A stretch of DNA of 64,000 nt from Microbacterium sp. SLBN-146. GTDB taxonomy: Bacteria > Actinomycetota > Actinomycetes > Actinomycetales > Microbacteriaceae. A program made the position numbers and the translations under genes. Positions 17,094-25,670 of the stretch are shown piece after piece (position 1 is the first letter of the stretch; every line of letters begins with the position of its first letter). The notes below the pieces were generated by a model. It had not been told where the DNA came from. It searched no databases and was given only the letters and a program-made list of their open reading frames with translations. The stretch is taken from positions 372,001 through 436,000 of the forward strand of contig NZ_VFMR01000001.1 of the NCBI RefSeq assembly GCF_006715145.1, written 5' to 3'.

Positions 17094-18773
17094 ATGTTCG
17101 ACGTCGTCGAGCGGAGCATCGCCGAGCTGCGCGCTGCCCTGGAGTCGGGCCGGGCGACGGCGAGCGACCTCGTCGACGCCTACCTCGCGCGCATCGAGGC
17201 GTACGACGGGGAGCTCAACGCCGTCGTCGTCCGCAACCCTGCCGCGAGGGCCGAGGCCGCGGCATCCGATCTGCGCCGGTCCCGCGGTGAGACCCGCGGT
17301 CCCCTCGACGGGATCCCCTACACCGCGAAGGACTCGTACCTCGTGAAGGGTCTCACCGCCGCCGCGGGCAGCCCCGCGTTCGCCGACCTCGTGGCGCAAC
17401 GCGACGCCTTCACGATCGAGCGGCTGCGCGCGGTCGGCGCGATCTGCCTGGGCCTCACGAACATGCCGCCGATGGCCAACGGCGGAATGCAGCGCGGGCT
17501 CTACGGTCGCGCCGAGAGTCCGTACAACCCGGCGTTCCTCACGGCGCCGTTCGGGTCGGGCTCGTCGAACGGCTCGGGCACCGCGACGGCGGCGAGCTTC
17601 GCGGCGTTCGGCCTGGGTGAGGAGACGTGGTCGAGCGGACGCGGCCCGGCGTCGAACAACGCCCTCTGCGCCTACACGCCGTCGCGGGGCGTCATCTCGG
17701 TGCGCGGCAATTGGCCGCTCGTCCCGACGATGGACGTCGTCGTGCCGCACACCCGCACGATGGCGGACCTCCTGGAGGTACTCGACGTCATCGTCGCGCC
17801 CGATTCCGAGACGCGCGGCGACTTCTGGCGTACGCAGCGGTGGGTCGAGATCCCGGATGCCGCGACGCACCGTCCCCCGTCTTACCCGGGGGTCGCGGCG
17901 TCGGGCTCCGCTCTCGACGGCCGCCGAGTCGGCGTGCCGCGCATGTACATCAACGCCGATCACGAGCCCGACGGCGTCGGCATCGGCGGCCCCACCGGCA
18001 CGCGCATCCGCACCCGCGCATCGGTTCTCGCCCTGTGGGAGGCGGCGCGGCGCGACCTCGAAGCGGCGGGTGCCGAGGTCGTCGAGGTCGACTTCCCGGT
18101 CGTGTCGAACTACGAAGGCGACCGGCCGGGTGCCCCGACGATCGCGACGCGGGGTCTCGTGTCGGCGGACTACCTGAAGCGCGAGATCGTCGATCTGTCG
18201 GCGTGGGGGTGGGAGGACTTCCTCGCCGCGAACGGCGACCCCGGCCTCTCGACCCTCGCGGACGTCGACGGCGCGACCATCTTCCCGCCTCCGCCCGGCG
18301 CGCTCCCCGATCGCTACACGGGGTTCGACGACGACATCGCGGAGTACCCCGACTGGGTGCGCACCCACCCCGGGGTCGGTCCCGAGGACATGCCGGAGCT
18401 GCCCGCGGGACTCGCGGGACTCGAAGAGACGCGCCGCATCGATCTCGAGGAATGGATGGACGGGCTCGGGCTCGATGCCGTCGTCTTCCCGGCCGTCGCC
18501 GACGTCGGGCCCGCCGACATGGACGTCAACACCGAATCCGCCGACCTCGGTTGGCGGAACGGCGTGTGGGTCGCGAACGGCAACCTCGCGATCCGGCACC
18601 TCGGCATCCCTACGGTGACGGTCCCGCTGGGCACGATGTCCGACATCGGGATGCCGGTCGGCCTGACGTTCGCCGGCCGCGCCTACGACGACGTGGCGCT
18701 CCTGCGTCTGGCATCCGCCTTCGAGTCGCTGCGCCCGCGCCGCACCCCACCCCCGCGCACCCCCCGTCTCTAA
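17094..18773 (+). CDS. amidase, amidase-signature family
   Basis: Amidase of 559 residues with a Ser-cisSer-Lys triad. The Lys is K79 in YTAKDSY and the serine-rich signature GSGSSNGSGTA lies near residues 153-163. It is somewhat longer than typical GatA-like members, with an insertion around residues 240-300. It sits three bases downstream of aguA and is clearly co-transcribed. It could take the place of the nitrilase-type N-carbamoylputrescine hydrolase, although amidase-signature enzymes usually cut carboxamides or ureido acids such as allophanate. The stop is followed by a CCCCCT-rich tract and an inverted repeat. Confidence 0.88.
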   Translation: MFDVVERSIAELRAALESGRATASDLVDAYLARIEAYDGELNAVVVRNPAARAEAAASDLRRSRGETRGPLDGIPYTAKDSYLVKGLTAAAGSPAFADLVAQRDAFTIERLRAVGAICLGLTNMPPMANGGMQRGLYGRAESPYNPAFLTAPFGSGSSNGSGTATAASFAAFGLGEETWSSGRGPASNNALCAYTPSRGVISVRGNWPLVPTMDVVVPHTRTMADLLEVLDVIVAPDSETRGDFWRTQRWVEIPDAATHRPPSYPGVAASGSALDGRRVGVPRMYINADHEPDGVGIGGPTGTRIRTRASVLALWEAARRDLEAAGAEVVEVDFPVVSNYEGDRPGAPTIATRGLVSADYLKREIVDLSAWGWEDFLAANGDPGLSTLADVDGATIFPPPPGALPDRYTGFDDDIAEYPDWVRTHPGVGPEDMPELPAGLAGLEETRRIDLEEWMDGLGLDAVVFPAVADVGPADMDVNTESADLGWRNGVWVANGNLAIRHLGIPTVTVPLGTMSDIGMPVGLTFAGRAYDDVALLRLASAFESLRPRRTPPPRTPRL

Positions 18774-18798
18774 CTCCCCCTCCCCCTCCCCCTCCTCC

Positions 18799-18882
18799 GT
18801 CGAGAAACCGCGATCTCGCCGAGACACCCCGACAATGCGCGCATACAACGGGGTCGCTCGTCGAGAACCCGGGGTCTCGACG
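18799..18882. repeat. intergenic inverted repeat, GTCGAGA type (copy B)
   Basis: Long imperfect hairpin between convergent genes, beginning GTCGAGAAACC and ending GGGTCTCGAC. The loop-proximal blocks ACACCCCG and CGGGGTCGCTCG are almost the same as in copy C at 31832-31914. A short CCCCCT-rich tract lies just before it (18775-18796). Confidence 0.65.
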
Positions 18883-18900
18883 AGGCACGCAGGGGCGGGG

Positions 18901-20286
18901 TCAGGCGAGGGTGTCGAGGATGTCGGTGAGGATCTCGAAGGTCGTCAGGGGGCTCAGGATCGCGAAGCGCAGGACAGGCTCGCCCGCGTGGGACGAGGGC
19001 ACGACGAAGCCGATCTGCTCCTCGAGGAGCCGGTCCGACCACGCCTGGTAGTCGGCGAGGGTCCAGCCCTCCCGCCGGAACACGACGACCGACAGCTCCG
19101 GGTCGCGCACGAGCGAGAGTCCGGGACGGACCGCGATCTCGTCGGCGATCCGGCGGGCGAGGTCGATGCCGTAGCCGATGGCCGCGCGATACTCGTCGGT
19201 GCCGTAGGTCGCGAGGGAGAACCACAGCGGAAGACCCCGCGCGCGCCGCGTGAGCTGAATCGCGAGGTCGGACGGATTCCAGTCGGCCTTGTCCGTGAGC
19301 GTGTCGAGGTACTCGGCGTGCTGCGTGTGCGCGACGCGGGCGAGCCCCGGATCACGGTAGATCAGCGCGCACGCGTCGAACGGCGCGAACAGCCACTTGT
19401 GCGGATCGACGATGACCGAGTCGGCCCGCTCGACACCCGCGAATGCCGGTCGCATCCGGTCCACCAGCATCGCCGCGAGCCCGTAGGCACCGTCGATATG
19501 GAGCCAGACGTCCCGCGCCTTCGTGACGTCGGCGATCGAGGCGATGTCGTCGACGATGCCGAAGTTCGTCGTCCCGCCTGTCGCGACGACGGCGAAGACG
19601 GCGTCACCGTGCGCGTCGAGCACCGCTTCGACGGCGTCCCCGTGAAGCCGACCGTGCTCGTCTGGGGCCGCCGTCGCGACCTCGATGTCCATGACGGCTG
19701 CCGCCGAGGCGATCGACGAGTGCGCTTCGGCACTGCACACGACCACCCAACGATCGGGGAGCGCGCGGCCCGCCTCACGACGGCTGCGGCGCGCGGCATC
19801 CCGTGCCGTCACGAGCGCGGAGAGATTGCCGATCGTGCCTCCCTGGACGAAGACACCTCCCGCTCCCGCGGGCAGGCCGAACTCCGACGCGAGCCAGTGG
19901 AGCACCTCGTTCTCGGCGAAGACGGCGCCGGACCCCTCGATCCAGGAGCCGCCGTAGATCGCCGAGGCCGACACCACCAGGTCGAATGCGCTCGCGGCCT
20001 TGCTCGGCGCCGACGGGATGAACGACAGGTACGTGGGGTGGTCCGTCGTGACGCACGCGGGAGCGAGCACGTTCTCCCACAGTGCCGTCGCGCGGCGGGC
20101 GCCGATGCCGTCGGCCGTGATGGACCCCGAGGCCAGACGCGACAGTTCGCGGGGCGAGAGGGGCTTGTCGAGCGGGATGTCCTCGTACAGCGCGCGCCGA
20201 CGTGCGTAGTCGAGGACGACGTCGACGACGGCGTGCGTCTCGTCCGAGATCTCGTGCATGCGTCGGGGCGCAGCGGCGTCGCTCAT
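18901..20286 (-). CDS. PLP-dependent group II decarboxylase (aromatic-L-amino-acid/glutamate decarboxylase family)
   Basis: Decarboxylase of 461 residues. The PLP lysine is K297 in VDPHKWLFAPFD; the phosphate-binding region QGGTIGNLSAL lies near 148-158, and WLHIDGAYG with the conserved Asp and Ala lies near 261-269. It probably makes an amine from an aromatic amino acid, diaminobutyrate or similar substrate, and homologues of this length are annotated as pyridoxal-dependent decarboxylases. It converges on the amidase gene across the inverted repeat. With agmatine deiminase nearby, amine metabolism is a common theme, but the substrate cannot be read from sequence. Confidence 0.88.
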   Translation of the reverse strand: MSDAAAPRRMHEISDETHAVVDVVLDYARRRALYEDIPLDKPLSPRELSRLASGSITADGIGARRATALWENVLAPACVTTDHPTYLSFIPSAPSKAASAFDLVVSASAIYGGSWIEGSGAVFAENEVLHWLASEFGLPAGAGGVFVQGGTIGNLSALVTARDAARRSRREAGRALPDRWVVVCSAEAHSSIASAAAVMDIEVATAAPDEHGRLHGDAVEAVLDAHGDAVFAVVATGGTTNFGIVDDIASIADVTKARDVWLHIDGAYGLAAMLVDRMRPAFAGVERADSVIVDPHKWLFAPFDACALIYRDPGLARVAHTQHAEYLDTLTDKADWNPSDLAIQLTRRARGLPLWFSLATYGTDEYRAAIGYGIDLARRIADEIAVRPGLSLVRDPELSVVVFRREGWTLADYQAWSDRLLEEQIGFVVPSSHAGEPVLRFAILSPLTTFEILTDILDTLA

Positions 20287-20365
20287 TCCAGCTCCTGTCG
20301 GGGGCGCGATCGGCCCCGCTCAACGATAGGAGGACGGATGCCGCGCGGCAACGCGCGACACCATG

Positions 20366-21325
20366 TCAGCGCTCCGATTCATCGGGCAGTGAAGGTACGG
20401 GCACGACGACGACGTCCTGCACCTTCCAATCGAGGGCCGCGATCGCTTCGCGCGCCGCATCGAGCTGGTCGATCCGCACGCGGCTGCGCACGGGAACCAC
20501 GAACGCCTCGACGTGGAAGACCTGCCCCATGTCGCGCATTCGCACGGATGCCTGGTCGATCCACGGCTGCGCCACGAGGGCATCGACGATGCGACCGAAG
20601 AGCGGATCGGGCTCGGAGTCGTCGTGTGTCAGTGCGCGCTGGTCCATCAGATCACGGACGGCCGAGCGGGTGTTGCGGTATCCGTCCCACACGATTCCCA
20701 GTGAGATGAACAGAGCCGCTGCGCCATCGAGCCACCACCACCCGATGCCTATGCCCAGGACTCCGACGATGGATGCGGCATTGGTATGCCAGTCCGCCCT
20801 CGCCATGTCAGCGTCGGCGTAGAGGACCTTGTTGTGGATGACCGGGGCGAGACGCGCCTTGGCCGGGCCGTAGAAGAGCGGTCCGATCACGATGAGGACC
20901 ATGACGCCGATCATGAGCCACCCCATCCACACCGTCGCCCCGAAGAGGGAGACCGTGCCGATCGCGGGGTGCTCGGCCGTCACGAGAGCGACGATCGCTT
21001 CGACGGCGAGAGTGCCGCCGATCGCGACCAGCGCCACTCCCGCGACGAGATGCCCAACTCCCATCGCCCGGTGGAGCCCGTAGGGGAACCGGCGCGTCGG
21101 GCGGTGACGGATGAGCAGCAGGGCGACGAGGAAGGAGGCCTGAGGGATGAGCGACAGCATGTCTTCGATCCAGGCGGTCTTCATTGCCTGCGATCCGCCG
21201 ACGACGAAGGCGATCAGCGCGATCGTGACACACGTGTAGCCGATGGTGAACCACTCCCACCGGATAGCGGAATGCAGGGCCTCGCGCTGCTCGATCGGGA
21301 GATCGGTGCGTCCGAGCGATTTCAC
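20366..21325 (-). CDS. cation diffusion facilitator family transporter with atypical metal motifs
   Basis: Membrane protein of 319 residues with about five to six helices and a C-terminal cytoplasmic ferredoxin-like domain (FGRIVDALVAQPWIDQASVRMRD onward). The canonical CDF helix-5 motif HxxxD reads DWHTNAASIVG here, and the helix-2 site reads WIEDMLSL, so the metal site differs from zinc CDFs. It starts at GTG 21325, which overlaps the stop of a small lipoprotein gene by four bases; the longer frame upstream of this GTG reads through that gene. Efflux of a divalent metal is the family role. The specificity is unknown. Confidence 0.85.
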   Translation of the reverse strand: MKSLGRTDLPIEQREALHSAIRWEWFTIGYTCVTIALIAFVVGGSQAMKTAWIEDMLSLIPQASFLVALLLIRHRPTRRFPYGLHRAMGVGHLVAGVALVAIGGTLAVEAIVALVTAEHPAIGTVSLFGATVWMGWLMIGVMVLIVIGPLFYGPAKARLAPVIHNKVLYADADMARADWHTNAASIVGVLGIGIGWWWLDGAAALFISLGIVWDGYRNTRSAVRDLMDQRALTHDDSEPDPLFGRIVDALVAQPWIDQASVRMRDMGQVFHVEAFVVPVRSRVRIDQLDAAREAIAALDWKVQDVVVVPVPSLPDESER

Positions 21326-21798
21326 GGTCGCGCCTCGCGATCGAGGTAGGTCTCGAGCGCCGCCTGCAGTGCGTTCTCGCCCATCGGAAGGAGGACGACG
21401 ATGTTCGAGCCCGCGCTGCCCGCCAGATCGGGGTATCCCCGCGTGACGCTCACCCGATCCCCCCAGGGCGTGGCATCCGTCATACCTCCGATCGCGAGGT
21501 CGAGGGATCCCCGCTCGAGCCTGTCGACGAGGCCTTCCTCGCTGTCGACCGTCCACTCGATCTCAGCGTCTCGATCGTCGGCGAAACCCTCGATGAGCGT
21601 CGCGAGCGATCCCGAGACCACACCGTCGTCGACGATGACGAGTCCCTCGTGCGGCGATGCCCCGACTCTCAGGGTCGCGCCCGTCACGCGATCGAGGGTA
21701 CGGTCCGGGTCCCGCGGGATGCCGCACGCCGGCGCGAAGAGCACGAGCACGACGACGAGAACGGCTGCCGCCGAGCGGCGAACGAGCGGATGTGCCAT
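21322..21798 (-). CDS. half-length family 3 substrate-binding lipoprotein
   Basis: Lipoprotein of 158 residues. The signal peptide ends in APAC with the lipidated Cys at residue 25. After it, TLRVGASPHEGLVI and later DRLERGSLDLAIGGMTDATPWGDRVSVTRGY resemble the first lobe of family 3 periplasmic binding proteins, where that second stretch carries the ligand-binding Gly-Met/Leu-Thr. The usual second lobe is missing: normal members exceed 230 residues. It is translationally coupled to the CDF transporter gene, which suggests a sensor or metal-capture partner rather than an ABC component. The frame is intact, so this is not an obvious pseudogene. Confidence 0.75.
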   Translation of the reverse strand: MAHPLVRRSAAAVLVVVLVLFAPACGIPRDPDRTLDRVTGATLRVGASPHEGLVIVDDGVVSGSLATLIEGFADDRDAEIEWTVDSEEGLVDRLERGSLDLAIGGMTDATPWGDRVSVTRGYPDLAGSAGSNIVVLLPMGENALQAALETYLDREARP

Positions 21799-21845
21799 CG
21801 CGAGCTCCCTCCTGCAAGAGTCGGTGTCGGCGCGAGGACGTCACA

Positions 21846-22733
21846 TCACAGCGGTTTGCCGCCCGTGACGGGCAGCACCGCCCCCGAGACGTAGGACGCC
21901 GCGTCGGATGCCAGATACACGTAGGCGCCCGCGAGTTCCGCCGGCTGTCCCGCGCGACCGAGAGGGGTGTCCTTGCCGAAGGTCGCGAGTCGCTCCTCGT
22001 CCCAGCCCGTCGCGGGGATGAGCGGCGTCCAGATGGGTCCGGGGGCGACGGCGTTGACGCGGATGCCCTCCGGACCGAGCTGCTCCGCGAGAGCTTTGAC
22101 GAATGCGACCTGCGCCGCCTTCGTCATTGCGTAGTCGATCAGGCCGGGCGACGGGTTGAATGCCTGCACAGACGACGTCACGATGATGGACGACCCGGCT
22201 GTGAGATGGGGGACGGCGGCGCGCGCAGTGAACATCATGCCGTCGAGGTTCGTGCGGAAGACGCGCTGGAACTCGTCCGTCTCAAGGGTCGCGAGACTCT
22301 CCCGGTCTTTCTGGTATGCGGCGTTAAGCACGACGATGTCGACACCGCCGAAGGCTTCGATCGTCGTGGTGACGACCGACGTCGCGAACTCCTCGTCGCG
22401 GATGTCTCCCGCGAGGCTGAGGCCCCGCCGGCCCGCGTCGGCGACGAGGCGGACGGTGTCATCAGCGTCTTCCTGCTCCTCCGGAAGATGCACGATCGAA
22501 ACGTCCGCACCCTCGCGCGCGTAGGCGATCGCGACCGCGCGTCCGATCCCGGAGTCTCCTCCCGTGATGAGCGCACGTCGGCCGGTCAGCCGACGAGACC
22601 CGCGATAGGACTCTTCGCCGTGGTCAGGGGACGGGCGGGTCTCGCTGGTCGTTCCCGGCTGGGTCTGGTCCTGAGCAGGGAATCCTTCCGCGCGATGCGC
22701 GTCGCGCGGGTCTTGCATGGCCTGTTCGGTCAT
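21846..22733 (-). CDS. SDR family oxidoreductase, general-stress type
   Basis: Short-chain dehydrogenase of 295 residues. The dinucleotide motif TGGDSGIG lies at 57-64, LNAAYQ replaces the usual NNAG near 141, and the catalytic Ser and YAMTK are near 190-208. The N-terminal extension of about 50 hydrophilic residues (SETRPSPDHGEESYRGS) is typical of the YhdF/YdaD-type stress dehydrogenases of Gram-positive bacteria. It ends with the family sequence GGKPL. It appears monocistronic, with GAGAGGAG before the ATG. The physiological substrate of this group is not known. Confidence 0.9.
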   Translation of the reverse strand: MTEQAMQDPRDAHRAEGFPAQDQTQPGTTSETRPSPDHGEESYRGSRRLTGRRALITGGDSGIGRAVAIAYAREGADVSIVHLPEEQEDADDTVRLVADAGRRGLSLAGDIRDEEFATSVVTTTIEAFGGVDIVVLNAAYQKDRESLATLETDEFQRVFRTNLDGMMFTARAAVPHLTAGSSIIVTSSVQAFNPSPGLIDYAMTKAAQVAFVKALAEQLGPEGIRVNAVAPGPIWTPLIPATGWDEERLATFGKDTPLGRAGQPAELAGAYVYLASDAASYVSGAVLPVTGGKPL

Positions 22734-22823
22734 GGGAGCTCCTCTCGTCGGAGCCCCACTTTAGGCAGACAGGCGCGAGGCGCTCATCCCCCTTGACAGG
22801 CGCCACCGAGGGTGCCCGCCATG

Positions 22824-23144
22824 TCAGCCTTCGTCGGAATCGGCGTCGGATTCCGTCGGCTCGGGAACGATCGTGAGACCGTTGGGTCCGCTCGCCGCGA
22901 GCATGAGCTCTTCGACCCACAGGCGGTTGATGCGCGGGTGCCGCGTTCCGAAGAAGTGCAGCTGGATGGGGATCGAGGGGTGGATCCAGAAGGACCGGCG
23001 TCCCGTGCCATCGTTGAGCTCGACGTCGAACATGAAGGGCTCGGACCGGCGGAGCTTGTTCATGATGACGATGCGCAGATGTGCGAGCGTGCGGTCTTCG
23101 AGGTCGACCGAGTTCGCCATCGTGTCGTAGATGAATCTGCCCAT
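22824..23144 (-). CDS. small conserved actinobacterial protein, DUF7882-like (copy 1)
   Basis: Cytosolic protein of 106 residues from a family common in Microbacteriaceae, which I believe is DUF7882. It is often mislabelled in databases as an ATP-dependent DNA ligase. Conserved features are MGRFIY at the start, a DLEDRTLAHL helix, NKLRRSEPF, FWIHPSIPI, and WVEELMLAA near the end. There is no ligase KxDG motif. The C-terminal tail is acidic. A paralogue lies divergently at 23610, and the two probably arose by duplication. The function is unknown. Confidence 0.82.
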   Translation of the reverse strand: MGRFIYDTMANSVDLEDRTLAHLRIVIMNKLRRSEPFMFDVELNDGTGRRSFWIHPSIPIQLHFFGTRHPRINRLWVEELMLAASGPNGLTIVPEPTESDADSDEG

Positions 23145-23155
23145 AGGGCCCCAGT

Positions 23156-23446
23156 TTACTCGGCGAAGTCGACGTCGTACTCTGCGTGGCTGCGGCGGAT
23201 CCGCGCTGCCGCCTCGGGGGCGCCCGCGAGTCTCACGGAGATGACATCCGGCGCGTCGACGACGGCGACCTGCGCGCCGGCCCCCACCGCGACGGCCGTC
23301 TGCGCGGTCGTCCCGGCCACGACGGCGGGGAAGCGGACGGTGTCGACCCGGCGGAACTGGGCGAGGAGGGCTGAGTACTCCAGCGTCGCATCGGCGATGT
23401 CATCGGTCGTCAGAAATCGGGTGCCGTTGATCAGCAGGTCCTTCAT
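23156..23446 (-). CDS. hypothetical protein (96 aa)
   Basis: Unrecognised small protein. I place the start at the ATG at 23446, preceded by GAGGAGAATC; longer frames upstream add basic, low-quality sequence. The product begins MKDLLINGTRFLTTDDIADATLEYSALLAQF, then has a small-residue-rich stretch (VVAGTTAQTAVAVGAGAQVAVVD) that could be a beta-rich core. It lies 11 bases upstream of the DUF7882-like gene, on the same strand, and is probably co-transcribed with it. No function can be assigned. Confidence 0.7.
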   Translation of the reverse strand: MKDLLINGTRFLTTDDIADATLEYSALLAQFRRVDTVRFPAVVAGTTAQTAVAVGAGAQVAVVDAPDVISVRLAGAPEAAARIRRSHAEYDVDFAE

Positions 23447-23609
23447 GATTCTCCTCGGGGATCCGATCTCACTGCCACGCAGCATCCGGTGAGTGGATCC
23501 GCGCATGAACGTCTTCATGTGTCGATCACGCAAGCGTGTCATCGCAAGCCCCCGGGACGCACCCGGTTGACGCTAGGGGCGCGCCCTGCTAACCCGTTAG
23601 TGTTGCTGC

Positions 23610-23945
23610 GTGGGCACCATCTACTACGGCGGTTCTGCGACGCCCATCGACATCGAAGACCGTGCGCTCGCACACCTCAAGGTCGTCATCGCGACGAAGC
23701 TCCGCCGCGGCGAGAGCTTCACGGTGTCATGGACCCACCCGGAGGGTCACCCCGGCGGCCGCACGACTCTGTGGCTTCACCCGTCGATCCCGCTGCGCTT
23801 CACCTTCAGCGACCCCGAGCCGCCCGAACTCAGCCGCGAATGGCTCGAGGAACTCGCCAACTCAGCTCACTCGTCGGGCGGGATCGTTCTCGTCCCTGGC
23901 CAGGTCGACGGCGGCCCCATCGAGATCGCGGCGGCCGCCGACTGA
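23610..23945 (+). CDS. small conserved actinobacterial protein, DUF7882-like (copy 2)
   Basis: Paralogue of the protein at 22824-23144, 111 residues from a GTG start. Shared features are IDIEDRALAHLKVVI, TKLRRGESF, LWLHPSIPLRF and REWLEELANSAHSSGG. It is divergent from the 23156-23446 gene with a 163-bp promoter region between them. Its last 84 bases overlap the 3' end of a convergent gene on the minus strand. The function is unknown. Confidence 0.82.
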   Translation: MGTIYYGGSATPIDIEDRALAHLKVVIATKLRRGESFTVSWTHPEGHPGGRTTLWLHPSIPLRFTFSDPEPPELSREWLEELANSAHSSGGIVLVPGQVDGGPIEIAAAAD

Positions 23946-24479
23946 GGGCCGCCCCGCAGGCGAGCTCTCGGGGCGCAGCGTGACGGGCGAGCGCGCGGGG
24001 TACAGCAGATCGGCAGTGCCGTCCTGGCGCACCGTGAGAGTGAAGTCGCCGATCCTCGCGACGCCGAAGCCGGGGGCCGCGCCCTCGTGTTCCAGAAGCG
24101 TCTGGGCACCCCAGAGGTCGCGGAGTTCGATCGTCGTCTGCGGATTCCGGCGGCGGGGCACTTGCGAGGGCTGCCCCCACAGGTAGTGCAGGCGCGGGTC
24201 ATCGACCGTCGAGAAGGTCGCACGATTCACCCTGCGACTCTTGCCCTCGGGCTGAGCGAGAATGCTGACGCTGCCCGTCACCCGCCACGCGCCGATGATC
24301 GTGTCTTCGAAGACGGACACCAGGACGCGCACCCGCTCGGCCTTCGCGGCCTCCATGGCCCACGACGATGACCCGATCTCGGCCCGCGAGGCCTCTCCTC
24401 GAGGCGGCGGTTCAGAACCGGATCTCGATGGCCACACGAACAGCACAAGGTCTTGCGGTGCATACTCCCGAGCGAACAT
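23862..24479 (-). CDS. hypothetical protein (205 aa), convergent overlap with copy 2
   Basis: Unrecognised protein beginning MFAREYAPQDLVLFVWPSRS. The ATG at 24479 has a strong GGGAGGGCGAG Shine-Dalgarno; a longer in-frame start at 24557 gives Cys/Arg-rich sequence and looks wrong. The middle (RVRVLVSVFEDTIIGAWRVTGSVSI, then RVNRATFSTVDDPRLHYLWG) has alternating hydrophobic residues like a small beta barrel, as in EVE/PUA-like folds, but I cannot name it. The C-terminal third is low-complexity and overlaps the convergent DUF7882-like gene. The final part may therefore be poorly conserved. Confidence 0.58.
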   Translation of the reverse strand: MFAREYAPQDLVLFVWPSRSGSEPPPRGEASRAEIGSSSWAMEAAKAERVRVLVSVFEDTIIGAWRVTGSVSILAQPEGKSRRVNRATFSTVDDPRLHYLWGQPSQVPRRRNPQTTIELRDLWGAQTLLEHEGAAPGFGVARIGDFTLTVRQDGTADLLYPARSPVTLRPESSPAGRPSVGGRRDLDGAAVDLARDENDPARRVS

Positions 24480-24667
24480 CTCGCCCTCCCCCGACGTCTT
24501 CTCCACTGCGAGCACTCCGGCCCGATTTCCCCTGGGTCTCGGACCGCATCGACACACCCTCCCCCCGGAAGACGTCGCCGTGACGGTGAGGTTTGTGGCC
24601 CGCGTGCACGGCGTTCGACGATGCGGCGATCATGCCTCACGCATCACCGAAAATCAACGACACGCCG

Positions 24668-25669
24668 TCAGAACGCGAAACCCTCGGGGAACGGATCGCT
24701 CGGATCCAGGACGTACTGGCTGATCGCCGTGATCCACGCGCGACCCGTGACGGTCGGCACGACAGCGGGGATACCACCCACATCGGTCTCACGCAGAAGT
24801 CGCCCCGTGAAGGAAGATCCGATGAAGGACTCGTTCACGAAGTCGGCCCCGAGCGCCAGTTCCCCCCTCGCCCACAGTTCCGCCATGCGCGCGGACGTTC
24901 CGGTCCCGCACGGCGAACGGTCGAACCACCCAGGGTGGATCGCCATCGCGTGGCGGGAGTGCGCGGCATTCGAACCGGGCGCGAGGAACTCGACGTGATG
25001 GCAGTGGTCGACACCGTCGATCTCGGGATGCCGCGGCGGAGCCTGCGTGTTGATGGCATCCATGATGCGAAGGCCGGCGTCGAGGATCCTCGTGCTCGCG
25101 GCGCGGTCGAACGGCAGACCGACATCGTCGAGCTCCACCATCGCGTAGAAGTTCCCGCCGAACGCGAGGCTGTAGGGCACGTCTCCGAGCCCGGGTACCG
25201 AGATCACGTCGTCGAGCCGTTCACAGTAGGCGGGCACGTTCTCGATCGTCACCGACTCGGCGTGCCCGTCGCGGACCGCGACCGCCGCGACGACGAGGCC
25301 CGCGGGGGTGTCGAGACGGATGACGGTGACAGGCTCGACGACCTCCACCATGCCGGTTTCGACGAGCACCGTCGCGACCCCGATCGTGCCGTGCCCGCAC
25401 ATCGGGAGGCAGCCGGACACCTCGATGAACAGCACGCCGTAGTCGGCATCCGGCCGAGTCGGGGGCTGCAGGATCGCCCCGCTCATGGCCGCGTGACCGC
25501 GCGGCTCATTGACGAGCATCTTCCGGATGTGATCGAGGTTCGCGATGAAGTGGAGGCGGCGCTCGTTCATCGTGGCACCGGGGATGACGCCGATGCCGCC
25601 CGTCACGACCCGCGTCGGCATCCCCTCGGTGTGGGAGTCGACGGCCGAGTACATCCGGCTCGCGCGCAT
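24668..25669 (-). CDS. proline racemase family protein, probable 4-hydroxyproline 2-epimerase
   Basis: Cofactor-independent epimerase of 333 residues. Two catalytic cysteines are visible: C91 in MCGHGTIG and C254 in SPCGTGTSARMA. Having both marks a racemase or epimerase rather than a dehydratase, which has Thr at the second site. It is the last gene of an operon with a DapA-type enzyme and a three-component dehydrogenase, which is the bacterial trans-4-hydroxy-L-proline pathway, so its likely job is L-hydroxyproline to cis-4-hydroxy-D-proline. The start at 25669 lies one base past the preceding stop; a second possible start is five codons in (MYSAVDSHTEG). Confidence 0.9.
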   Translation of the reverse strand: MRASRMYSAVDSHTEGMPTRVVTGGIGVIPGATMNERRLHFIANLDHIRKMLVNEPRGHAAMSGAILQPPTRPDADYGVLFIEVSGCLPMCGHGTIGVATVLVETGMVEVVEPVTVIRLDTPAGLVVAAVAVRDGHAESVTIENVPAYCERLDDVISVPGLGDVPYSLAFGGNFYAMVELDDVGLPFDRAASTRILDAGLRIMDAINTQAPPRHPEIDGVDHCHHVEFLAPGSNAAHSRHAMAIHPGWFDRSPCGTGTSARMAELWARGELALGADFVNESFIGSSFTGRLLRETDVGGIPAVVPTVTGRAWITAISQYVLDPSDPFPEGFAF

Positions 25670-25670
25670 G

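Noticed and set aside
15906..18848. Minus-strand open frame of 980 codons
   Set aside because: Antisense to agmatine deiminase and the amidase, both with catalytic motifs; no domain in the antisense product.
21322..21798. Pseudogene remnant of a family 3 binding protein
   Set aside because: It has an intact signal peptide and lipobox, a clean stop overlapping the next start, and no leftover second lobe in other frames nearby.
22824..23144. Reading the small conserved protein as an ATP-dependent DNA ligase
   Set aside because: At 106 residues and with no KxDG nucleotidyltransferase motif it cannot be a ligase; the name is a database artefact for this family.
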